A stretch of 41,041 bases of DNA from Anaerolineae bacterium (lineage in GTDB: Bacteria > Chloroflexota > Anaerolineae > B4-G1 > SLSP01), in the NCBI GenBank assembly GCA_025454475.1, contig JALOOJ010000010.1, positions 1-41,041 of the forward strand. Direction: 5' to 3'. A program made the position numbers and the translations under genes. The notes beneath the pieces are model-generated. The model was not told the DNA's origin and did no database searches. It saw nothing but the letters and a program-made list of their open reading frames with translations. Shown piece by piece: positions 8,105-16,700 of this stretch; the stretch's first letter is position 1; each line of letters opens with the position of its first letter.

Positions 8105-9022
8105 ATGTCTGAACGCTCGGTTATCCTGGTTCTGCGAGGTATCGGTGCACTGATGCTTGCGGTCGGCATTGGGGCGCTCGTAGTGGCGCCGCTCGAGATG
8201 ATCTGCTTCTCGTGGTTCTCCGAGGGTGGGCGATTCGGTTACAAGGGGTTCGGATTCGGGTCCTTCATGTTCGGCAACCTGGCGATGCAGATCCTGGGCT
8301 ACTATGGTATCGCCGTCCTGACGATTCCCCTTGGCTACGGGCACTGGATGCTGCGGCGTTGGGTGCGCCCCGTGATGCTGGCGCTGCTTCGGATCTGGTG
8401 GGTGCTGGGCGTTCCGTTGCTTGTCGTCTTCCTGCTCGTACTGCTGATGAGCAAGGATCTTACAATCGGCGCTGCTATCGCTGTCGCAGGCACTGCGCTG
8501 TTCTCGTATAGCGCCCTCCCTGTCATACTGTCCCGGCTCTATCGGTGCGATGGCGTCAGTATTGTCCTTGAGCGTGGCGACTCCAGCCCAACTTGGGCCG
8601 ATCGTCTCGGAGTCTCCACGTTGGTTGTGCTGGGATTACAGGCATTCTGGGTTGTGGCGTTGCACTTGTTGTTCTTCTTCAGGGGCATGTTCCCCCTACT
8701 GACGCGATGGGCTACCGGCCTCACCGGCCTTGCCCTGATCGATGGTGCGGTGGTCGCCCTCTTGGTCCTGATTTGGGGCACACTGCGGCGGCGCCGCTGG
8801 GCGTGGTGGGGGGTGCTGGCCTATTTCGGCGCGATGGCTGTGCTCTGGGTGGGTACGCTCATCAGCACTCGTTGGGATGAGCTCCTGGCTGTACTGGCTT
8901 TCCCGCCCACTGAGGTGGCCATCCTCGGCGGTCTCCCAATCCAGGGTTGGCACGGGGCCCTGCTCGTAGGGCTGCCGCTAGCGGGGACCGTGGGTGCGAT
9001 CCTGCGCAACGATGCGGTATAA
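8105..9022 (+). CDS. Polytopic membrane protein of unknown function
   Basis: The product has 305 residues and several long hydrophobic stretches, roughly residues 8-30, 55-78, 90-118, 122-142, 170-198, 205-228, 235-257 and 275-298. That suggests seven or eight membrane helices with short loops. I recognise no enzyme or transporter signature. The ATG has AAGGAG upstream. Its TAA overlaps the ATG of the MFS gene in a TAATG arrangement, so the two are probably translated together and may act together in uptake. No signal peptide separate from helix 1 is seen. Confidence 0.7.
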   Translation: MSERSVILVLRGIGALMLAVGIGALVVAPLEMICFSWFSEGGRFGYKGFGFGSFMFGNLAMQILGYYGIAVLTIPLGYGHWMLRRWVRPVMLALLRIWWVLGVPLLVVFLLVLLMSKDLTIGAAIAVAGTALFSYSALPVILSRLYRCDGVSIVLERGDSSPTWADRLGVSTLVVLGLQAFWVVALHLLFFFRGMFPLLTRWATGLTGLALIDGAVVALLVLIWGTLRRRRWAWWGVLAYFGAMAVLWVGTLISTRWDELLAVLAFPPTEVAILGGLPIQGWHGALLVGLPLAGTVGAILRNDAV

Positions 9023-9023
9023 T
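9018..9023 (+). promoter_or_regulatory. TATAAT -10 hexamer just before the MFS start
   Basis: An exact TATAAT overlaps the stop codon of the membrane-protein gene and lies 7 nt before the ATG at 9031. If used, transcription would start at about the ATG and give a leaderless message for the MFS gene. No good -35 is visible, and the TAATG overlap offers an alternative way to translate the gene. Confidence 0.35.
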
Positions 9024-10329
9024 GCGGTATATGCCGCTACTGCGCGCTTCTTCTAGACTCTTGGCCCGTCTTCGGTCATTCGACATCTACGCCCTCCGCG
9101 GCACCCCGCCCGAGAACCACCGTGGGATGCGGGCATTCTGGTTCGACAGCCTCCTGGCCTCGATGTCCGACGCCTTCTGGGCGAACTACAGCAGCCTCTA
9201 TGTGCTCTCCCTGGGAGGCACGCGCACGCAGGTGGGTTGGATGTCCTCGGCCTCCAGCTTCGCTGGGATGCTGATGCCCGTGCCCGGCGCAGCGCTGACC
9301 CGACGGGTAGGCCAGCGTCGGCAGATGGTCGTGGTATTCTCGGTGCTGTTCCGGATCATGTTCCTGCTGGCAGCCCTGGCCCCGTTGGTCGTGAGGCGAC
9401 CCGCTGTGATCTGGGTCGTGATGGCGTTCTTCGTGCTGCGCGCAGGTCTGCTCAACACCTTCACCCCGGCGTGGCTCTCGCTGACGCGCGATATCGTGCC
9501 GCAAGAGCACCGCGGGCGCTACTTTTCCTCGCGCAATCTCATGCAGGCGATCACGACGATGCTGATGGTGCCGCTTGCCGGGGCCATCATCGAGACCGCC
9601 GGCGAGCCGGTCGGCTACCAGATAGCGCTGGGCATCGCGTTCTGCGTTGGCCTCGCTGCTTCGTACGCGTTCAGCCGGATCCCGGAGCAACGCCGGAGCG
9701 CGGTCCGTCGGGCCAGTGTCGCCGAACAGGTGCGCAGCCTCTGGCAGGCGGTGACCCGGAGCCGTCCGTTTCTAGTCTTCATCCTGATCCGCATCCTCTT
9801 CGACCTTGGCCTGATGGTGGGCGGGCCCTACTTCACGACCTTCCAGGTAGAGGTGCTCCAATCGCCCGCCAGCACGATCGGGCTCCTGGTGACACTCAGG
9901 TCGTTTACCAGAATGATCGGCCTGCGCTTCTGGGGGCGGCTGCTGGACCAGAGAGGCGCACGGTGGGTAATCACTGCGGCCTGCTTGTTCATTCCGGCGC
10001 TTCCGATGGTCTACACGGTCGCCAGTCGGCCCTGGCACATCGCCTTCGTCGACGTTCCGTCGGGGTTCCTGTTCGCGGGGTATGAGCTAGCCGCCTTCGC
10101 GCTGATGCTGGAGCTTCTCGAGGGTGAGGACAACACGCAGGCCGCTGCCGGCTACATGACGCTTTCAAGCGCAGTTAGCATCGCCGGGCCGCTCATTGGC
10201 GGATGGCTTATCTCGCGCTTCGGCTACTCGGGGGACTTCGTCGTGTCGGGCGCGATTCGGGCGGCTGCCGCGATCCTGTTCCTGGTCACCTTCAAGCCGT
10301 TCGGGACGCGGCGTGTGCGGAGCACGTGA
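9022..10329 (+). CDS. MFS transporter
   Basis: The 435-residue protein has about ten to twelve hydrophobic helices arranged in two halves. The loop after the first pair of helices (ALTRRVGQRRQMVV) is the MFS motif-A region, and a long basic loop between the halves (FSRIPEQRRSAVRRASVAEQV) is the expected central cytoplasmic loop. MFS proteins move small solutes using ion gradients. Being between a GH3 glycosidase and a sugar isomerase, a sugar or sugar-acid substrate is plausible but inferred. The frame is open further upstream, but the ATG at 9022 in the TAATG overlap, or the ATG at 9031, fits much better. The N-terminal 30 residues are basic and precede the first helix. Confidence 0.85.
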   Translation: MRYMPLLRASSRLLARLRSFDIYALRGTPPENHRGMRAFWFDSLLASMSDAFWANYSSLYVLSLGGTRTQVGWMSSASSFAGMLMPVPGAALTRRVGQRRQMVVVFSVLFRIMFLLAALAPLVVRRPAVIWVVMAFFVLRAGLLNTFTPAWLSLTRDIVPQEHRGRYFSSRNLMQAITTMLMVPLAGAIIETAGEPVGYQIALGIAFCVGLAASYAFSRIPEQRRSAVRRASVAEQVRSLWQAVTRSRPFLVFILIRILFDLGLMVGGPYFTTFQVEVLQSPASTIGLLVTLRSFTRMIGLRFWGRLLDQRGARWVITAACLFIPALPMVYTVASRPWHIAFVDVPSGFLFAGYELAAFALMLELLEGEDNTQAAAGYMTLSSAVSIAGPLIGGWLISRFGYSGDFVVSGAIRAAAAILFLVTFKPFGTRRVRST

Positions 10330-10369
10330 GCTGCTCGCCGCTTACTCATTCCATAACCTCGGAGGGATC

Positions 10370-11194
10370 ATGCTGTCAGTTACAACGGACTACGTCAAGG
10401 GCACGGGCGATCCCGAGCCCTACCTTCGCCGGATCGCGGACGCAGGCTTCACGCACCTGCACTGGTGCCATCAGTGGAACACCGACTTCCTATATGGGCC
10501 AGCCGAGATCGACCAGATCGGCGCGTGGCTTGGCGAGCTAGGTCTGCGGATGCTCGACATACATGCCAGCCACGGCGTTGAGAAGGTCTGGGGGTCACTG
10601 CGCGAATACCAGCGACTTGCAGGGGTCGAACTTGTGCAGAACCGGATCGTGATGGCGGCGAGTCTGGGCAGCGATGTCATCATCCTACACCTGCCGCCGC
10701 TCCCTCCTGAAGACACCGGCACCGGCGCCTGGGTTTCCGTCCGCAGGTCGCTGGACGCGTTGGCGCCGTTCGCAAGGGCTCGTGGCGTAAGGATCGCCCT
10801 TGAGAACCTCAATCCTGCGAACTTCCTCGCCATCGGGCGGCTCTTTACCGAGTACGAGCCCGACTTTCTGGGGCTCTGTTATGATGCGGGTCATGGAAAT
10901 GTCGCCGGAGACGGGCTGGACCAGCTTGCCACGCTCCGGGACCGCCTGATCTCCGTGCACCTGCACGACAACGACGGGACCGGCGACCATCACAACCTGC
11001 TCTTCTCCGGCACGGTGGATTGGCAGAGGCTTGCGGCGATCATGGCCACATCCTCGTACGAGAAATGCGTGAGTATGGAGCTTTCGATCGGACGGAGCGG
11101 CTACACCGATGAAACCGCTTTCCTGCAGCGGGGCTACGAGACAGGGATGCGCTTCGCGACTATGATTGCAGAGGCAAAGGGCGTCAGCGGCTGA
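10370..11194 (+). CDS. Sugar phosphate isomerase/epimerase (xylose-isomerase-like TIM barrel)
   Basis: The protein has 274 residues, with ATG at 10370 behind GGAGGG. It belongs to the AP-endonuclease-2 fold of divalent-metal TIM barrels. The metal-site motifs appear in order: the Glu in IALENLNP, Asp and His in LCYDAGHGN, His and Asp in SVHLHDNDG, and the terminal Glu in VSMELSIG. Members isomerise or epimerise sugars and inositols or cleave abasic DNA; the complete metal set and sugar-gene neighbours favour the former. It is the last gene of the + strand row and is followed by a strong hairpin. The open frame upstream overlaps the MFS gene and is not needed. Confidence 0.87.
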   Translation: MLSVTTDYVKGTGDPEPYLRRIADAGFTHLHWCHQWNTDFLYGPAEIDQIGAWLGELGLRMLDIHASHGVEKVWGSLREYQRLAGVELVQNRIVMAASLGSDVIILHLPPLPPEDTGTGAWVSVRRSLDALAPFARARGVRIALENLNPANFLAIGRLFTEYEPDFLGLCYDAGHGNVAGDGLDQLATLRDRLISVHLHDNDGTGDHHNLLFSGTVDWQRLAAIMATSSYEKCVSMELSIGRSGYTDETAFLQRGYETGMRFATMIAEAKGVSG

Positions 11195-11214
11195 GCGTGT
11201 GCACTCGAGCTGGC

Positions 11215-11249
11215 AAGCGCCCAAGGCTTTCCGCTGACCTTGGGCGCTT
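11215..11249. terminator. Perfect 12-bp hairpin between convergent genes
   Basis: AAGCGCCCAAGG at 11215-11226 pairs exactly with CCTTGGGCGCTT at 11238-11249 around an 11-nt loop. It lies 20 bp after the isomerase stop on the + strand and 29 bp after the receiver stop on the - strand, so it can serve both. Neither strand has a run of T after the stem. It could be a non-canonical bidirectional terminator or a 3'-end stabiliser. Confidence 0.7.
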
Positions 11250-11278
11250 CCTAGTTCATCCGCCAAACCACGGGCCTG

Positions 11279-11659
11279 CTAGCGAAGGTAGCGCTTGATC
11301 TTCCCGAGCAACTGCTCTGGGTCAATCGGCTTCGACACAAACTCGCGGATGCTGAGCAGTTGGTTGGTGGGAAAGGTCTCCGCGTACTGCGAGGCGGCGA
11401 TCGAGGACACCATCACAATCGGGATCTTGCTCAGCGTTGGGTCATCCGCGATCTGCTGCGTCGTGTAGTACCCATCGAGCGGCAGGGCCATCATCACATC
11501 CATCAGCACGAGATCGGGCAGAACCTCACGCATCCGGGCGAGGCCGGCCTCTCCGTTGGGCGCTTCGTCCACATGATAGCCCGCACTCTCCAATACCAGG
11601 CGGGTGGCGAGAACCAGATCGGGGTCGTCATCAACTATGAGTATCTTCTTGGGCTCCAT
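11279..11659 (-). CDS. Stand-alone response-regulator receiver (CheY-like)
   Basis: This is a 126-residue single receiver domain. The acidic pocket is IVDDDPD near the N-terminus, the phospho-acceptor is D54 in LVLMDVMM, the beta4 block is IPIVMVSS and the conserved lysine lies in FVSKPID. There is no DNA-binding or enzymatic output domain. The ATG at 11659 has GGAGG seven bases upstream; the longer frame from 11695 has no such site. It starts 41 nt after the histidine kinase stop and is the obvious phosphotransfer partner. Its output is presumably by protein contact or by relay to another protein. Confidence 0.9.
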   Translation of the reverse strand: MEPKKILIVDDDPDLVLATRLVLESAGYHVDEAPNGEAGLARMREVLPDLVLMDVMMALPLDGYYTTQQIADDPTLSKIPIVMVSSIAASQYAETFPTNQLLSIREFVSKPIDPEQLLGKIKRYLR

Positions 11660-11700
11660 GGGAGTTCCTCCAGTTCGTGCTGAGCGATCGGACACGGTTA

Positions 11701-13671
11701 TTATGACATGGACACGCCGGACGGGCCAGTGCTCACCGACAGCGCGTCGGTCGGCCTCGCGTCGGATGGCGACTCCTCGGACATCAACGGCAGTATCACC
11801 GTGAACGTCGAGCCCTTTCCAAGCGCGCTGCTCACACGAAGGCTCCCACCGTAGCGGGTCACAATGTCTTTGGTGATGACCAGCCCCAGGCCTGTGCCCT
11901 GTTTCACCTGTTCCTTTGCGTTGGGCGCGCGGTAGAACTCCTCGAATAGATGCGGCAGAGCGTTGTCGGGGATGCCAATGCCCGAGTCCGTGACGATGAG
12001 CCTCGCGGCGCCGGCTTGGCGCTCGAGTGTGAGCTCTACCATGCCTCCGCTGGGTGTGTATTTGACCGCATTGGAGACGAGGTTGGTCACCGCCCGGTCG
12101 ATTTCCTCATCATCGGCCGCAACCGTCAGCGTAGCCTCCTCGGGGAGGTCGAGCCCGAAATCGATCTGCTTTTCCACTGCGGCGGCCTGGTACCGATCGT
12201 GAATCCTGCGGACAACCGTCATGAGATCGACGGGCGCCATCTGCGTTGTCCGCCGGAGCCCGGCCTTACCGGCGGCGACGTCGAGCAGGTCGTCGATCAA
12301 CGTCTGGAGGAACTCGTTGCGGCGCAGAGCTCGGACAATCATGTCGTTCTGTACCGTCGAGAGGCTGCCGGCATAGCCTCCGGCAAGCGTCTTGAGCAGG
12401 CTGTGCACGACGCCGATTGGCGACCGCAGCTCGTGGGTCACCAATAGCACGAACTTGCGCTTAGCTTCCTCCAGGTGCTCGATGGCTTCGTAGGCCATCG
12501 CATTCTCGATGGCAATGCTCCCGTGGCTGGCCATGGCGCGCAGAAACTGCTCATCTTCGCTGGTGAAGCACTGGACCCGATCACAGTACACGCGGATGAT
12601 GCCCAGAGGGCCGGACTTGCCCGTGAGCGGTGCCGTGAGCGTAGCGCGGATGCCCTCGGCGGCTGCTTCAGCCGGGTATTGCAGCCGCGCATCGGTTGAG
12701 ATGTCCGGCACGGCGACGATCTCTCCCTGGAGGACCTGCTGGACCAACGGATTCTGGTCCACGAGCAGGCATCCTTTCTGGAGGTAGGCATCCCTGAGGC
12801 CGTAGGTGCTGGCGAGGCAGAGCTCAGTGCTGGTCTCTTGGAGCAGGCGGATCGTGCAACCCTTCACCTTCATCACGCTAGCCGTGCTCCGTGTCAGACG
12901 GTCAAGCACTTCCTGAAGCTCCAGCGTCGAGCTGACAGCCTGGGCGCTCTCATATAGAGCGGCAACCTGGCCGATAGCCCTCTGCAGATCCTGCCCGAGT
13001 TGCACCATCTCGCCCTCGCGCGCACGGAGCCGGCGCGTGGTACGGGTGGCCAGGTATGCCGACACGAACACGGCGCTGGCAAAGAAGAAGAGCACGGAGA
13101 AGACATACAGTGGCAGCGCGTACAGCTCTGTAGGGAGCAAGCCTTTGACATGATGGTGCGGCAGGACCCCTGCGTACTCCAACCAGGCAGTCGTGGAAAG
13201 CAGCAGGGAAGCCAACCCGGTGAAGAGGAACGTATCACGCGCCGACAGCAGAATCGCGGACAACGTTGTGTGGAAGAAGAAATACAGAATCGCCGGGCTC
13301 TCGATGCCACCGGAGAAGTGGATGAGCGAGGCCATTGCGATCCAATCGACACCAATCTGGACGCGTGCCAGCCTGCGGGCGCTGGCGCTGATGCCGGTGA
13401 GGTCACACTGGATCTTTGCCAGCCAACGCTGAAAGATTACGTTGTACGCCAGGATCGCGACGCCCGTGACGTACAACTCCAGTGTGTTGAGGCCCAGGCC
13501 CAGGAGCGTATTGGCGACCCACGTGGCGACGATCACGCCGCCTCCGGCAACCCACCGTAGGCGGCTCAGCCAGTGCAGGCTCATACAGAGCTCATACTCG
13601 ACAGGCATCCGGCCGAGGTGGCTCGTGCTCCAGGCAACTGGGGCGCGGTCCGAGGTTGGGGCCTGATTCAT
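11701..13671 (-). CDS. Membrane sensor histidine kinase with GAF domain
   Basis: The protein has 656 residues. An N-terminal membrane region of about six helices (residues 30-190) has almost no extracellular loop, as in kinases that sense within the membrane. A short linker helix follows, then a GAF domain (about 245-385), a HisKA dimerisation domain with H413 in VTHELRSPIG, and a HATPase domain with the N box (DRAVTNLVSNAVKYT), G1 (DSGIGIPD) and G2 (GTGLGLVIT). It autophosphorylates H413 and should pass phosphate to the receiver encoded next. The gene lies 69 nt downstream of the 24-haem cytochrome gene on the same strand, so a role in sensing redox state or the electron acceptor is a reasonable inference. 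The signal is unknown. Confidence 0.92.
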   Translation of the reverse strand: MNQAPTSDRAPVAWSTSHLGRMPVEYELCMSLHWLSRLRWVAGGGVIVATWVANTLLGLGLNTLELYVTGVAILAYNVIFQRWLAKIQCDLTGISASARRLARVQIGVDWIAMASLIHFSGGIESPAILYFFFHTTLSAILLSARDTFLFTGLASLLLSTTAWLEYAGVLPHHHVKGLLPTELYALPLYVFSVLFFFASAVFVSAYLATRTTRRLRAREGEMVQLGQDLQRAIGQVAALYESAQAVSSTLELQEVLDRLTRSTASVMKVKGCTIRLLQETSTELCLASTYGLRDAYLQKGCLLVDQNPLVQQVLQGEIVAVPDISTDARLQYPAEAAAEGIRATLTAPLTGKSGPLGIIRVYCDRVQCFTSEDEQFLRAMASHGSIAIENAMAYEAIEHLEEAKRKFVLLVTHELRSPIGVVHSLLKTLAGGYAGSLSTVQNDMIVRALRRNEFLQTLIDDLLDVAAGKAGLRRTTQMAPVDLMTVVRRIHDRYQAAAVEKQIDFGLDLPEEATLTVAADDEEIDRAVTNLVSNAVKYTPSGGMVELTLERQAGAARLIVTDSGIGIPDNALPHLFEEFYRAPNAKEQVKQGTGLGLVITKDIVTRYGGSLRVSSALGKGSTFTVILPLMSEESPSDARPTDALSVSTGPSGVSMS

Positions 13672-13740
13672 CTCTCTACTCCCGTGACCCTCTCCTTGTG
13701 TGTTATCCCGACGACCGCCGGCCCTTGCGTGGTACCGGCC

Positions 13741-16700
13741 TCAGGGAAATGCGAACGGTGGGTTCGATACGGACAAATTCACGTAGGGCCAACTCCTGCC
13801 GTGGCAGTTCTGGTTTGCGCAGAAGGTCTCCTCCTCGTGGCAGTCAACACAACTGCCGTCGAACGTGTAGCGATGGTCGGCGATCCAAGTGCTTGAGAGG
13901 TGGGTCGGCGGCTGCCAAGCAGGCCCAAGCTTGATCTCGGGTGCCGGCTCCCCTTCCTCGACGGTCTGCGGAATCGTGTGACAGATCGTGCAGTGCAGAC
14001 GGATCGACTGATCACCATCGGCCTGGGCATAGTGCTTACCATTGTGGCAGCGGAAGCACCCAGGGTCCTCAAGGTGGGCCAGGTTGTCCGGGTAGGTCGT
14101 CGAGAAGACCTGTTCCTTGGGGAAGTGAGAGATGGCGTACATGTCCTTGAGTTCCTGAACCACATCAGCCAGGACATCCTGCTGGGTCCCGTAGATGCTC
14201 GGATATGACGCCTGGTAGAACGCCGGAATGGCCTCGATGGCCTGGATAGCGGCCTCTTCGTCCGGCCCTGCCTCGAGCGCGTTCCAGGCTTCGCGCCTCA
14301 GATAAGGCAGATCGGTGGGCAGCACGCCGTTGGCCAAAGCTTCGTCCAGCATCTCGTTGCTCGAACGGAAGATGTGCGATGCACGGTTGTGGCAATCGAT
14401 GCAATCCATCTCGCGCACCTCGTACTGAGCAAGCTGGTCCTCAGTCAGTGGGTTGGTCACATCGACATAGGTCACGACCTTCCCGTCGATCTCGGCCCGC
14501 ACCCAGGGGATGATCTGTCGCTGCGGATCGGTGGCGACGTACTCCACCTTGTTCTCGATGTGCCAGTGGATGCCCTGCCCTTGCCCCGCGCGCTCGGTCC
14601 CGCCGCCGATCTTCAGGAGCATCGTGGTGGTAGAGCGGGAGTTGTCCTCGTCGTTGGCGAAGTGCGGGATCTCTATAGCACGATCGGCGTAGAAGACCTC
14701 GGGCCAGTGGCAGACTTCACAGACATCGCGCGCCGGGCGTAGCGTCTCGACGGGTGACGGAATTGGGCGTTCCCAGCTATTCGTGGTGTAGAGCCAGAGC
14801 TCGCGCAGGCCGTTGAGCTTGGCGTTGAACTCCGCGCCGAGTCCGGGGCCGACGTGGCATTCCGCGCAGTCCACGTTGGCGTGGAGCGAGGTATGGTAAG
14901 TCACATACTCGGCGCGTGTGGCGTGGCAGAGCTCGCCGCAGAACTCGGTCGAGGCGGTGAACTCGAGCAGATAGTGAAGGCTGACCCACCCAACAAGCGC
15001 TGAACCGAGGACAAGCAGAACCATGGTCGCGGTACCCCTGCGATGCTCTCGCAGCCAACCTACGGCTCCCTTCCTCGTGACGCTACGGTTGCGGAGGACC
15101 AGCGCGGCAAGGAGGATGGCAAGAAGGAATCCCCCGACAATGCCGCCGATGATGCCGAGGGATAGGTTGAGGCTCTGGCGGCGCTCCGCCAAGGCTTGAT
15201 CGAGCTCGCCCACATAGGCGCGGCCCTCGATCCGGTACTGTGGCGTCGTGCGAGATTCGGGCGGCGCGTCGGGTGTGTCCGAAGGCGCCGCGCGGAAGAG
15301 ATCAGTGGCGCGAACCTCGGCGTAACCCAGCGCAGCGAAGTCGAGGCGGCCCTGATCGTGCGTGTGACAGTCCGGGCAGCGAAGCGCCTCGGAGGCGGGC
15401 GCGACTTGGTGGTTCAGCGTGAACAGCAGCTCGCTGGTGGTGGGTGCCCAGTTGCCCGAGTAGTCGACGCCTGCGGCCACCACGCCGTCGGCGACAGCCG
15501 CGTTCAGGTCGCCGGTGATGGCGAACGTGCTTACACTGATCGGGATGGCGTCTCCCGACGCCGCGTCAGCCGGCACGCTGGATACCACGGCCCTCCAGGG
15601 CGCAAGCCTTGCCGTGGCATCATCGATGGAACCAATAGGCCCATCTGGGCCCTGCGCGTCGCCGTTCCACCAGCGGTAGACGGGAACGACTCCGCTTTCC
15701 AGTTCGGATACCGGTGTGTACAGCCCATTCTCCTGCAGCAGCGACTGGGTCCAGTCCTGAGCCACGAGCGCGGGGTAGGCCGGATCGCGAGCGACGGCGG
15801 GGATGTGGCAGGTCTGACACGCGACGCGGTCGAGGTGTCTATCGATGGCGGTGAAGCCTGTTGGATGGTCTCCATCGTGGCAGGTGGTGCAGTCCAGGGC
15901 CAGACCAGGCTCGTCAGAGCCGGAGCCAGGAAAGTCGTGACCGTCTGCATGGTGGCAATCGACGCACTGCAGCCCGCTGGAAACGTGGATATCCCTATTG
16001 CCCAACGTGGGTGAAGCGCCGTGCTCGGCGCCGGGCCCCCCCAGGATGCTCTCGTGACAGCGGAGACACGTGGCGCTGGTCGGGCTCTGGACGTTCCGAA
16101 CGACCTCGAGGACATCGATGCCCGGGGCGGGCACGATCCGCAGTACGCCGTTGACGTTGGCGACGGTGCGCGCGTAGTTCGGCCCGTGGCACATCAAGCA
16201 GTCGACATTCCTGCCGTCGGCTTCGGTCAGGGCGTCCGGTGGGTTGGGCCTGTTGCCAACGCCCACATGGCACTGTGCGCATCCGCCGAGTTGCGCCGGC
16301 TTACCGGGATCCTGTGGCTGAAGGAGGTCCAGCCAGTTCGTCTCCGCTACCGCAGTCGGGAGTCCGACGAATGCGGAGTTGGCGCCGATGACGCTGCCAG
16401 CGCCCTGATCCACGCTCTGTGCCACCCCGAGCCACGAGTAGTGTGTGGACCCTGCGACCTCCGCGCCAGCCTCTGGGTGACAGGTCAAGCACGTCTCCGG
16501 CCCATCGTAGCGGGTGAGGTTGCTGTGTGGTGAGCCGGCGTCTGGCTCTGCCAGGGCGCTCAAGAACCGTGCGCGCTCGGGCTCGAATCCCAGCGCCAGA
16601 AAGCCGAGGCGTCCGCCACGCGTATGGCAGTCAGTGCACGCGAGCGCCTCTTCGGCAGGCGCCACCCCGTGATTCTGGGCCCAGAGCATCTCCGTGGTTA

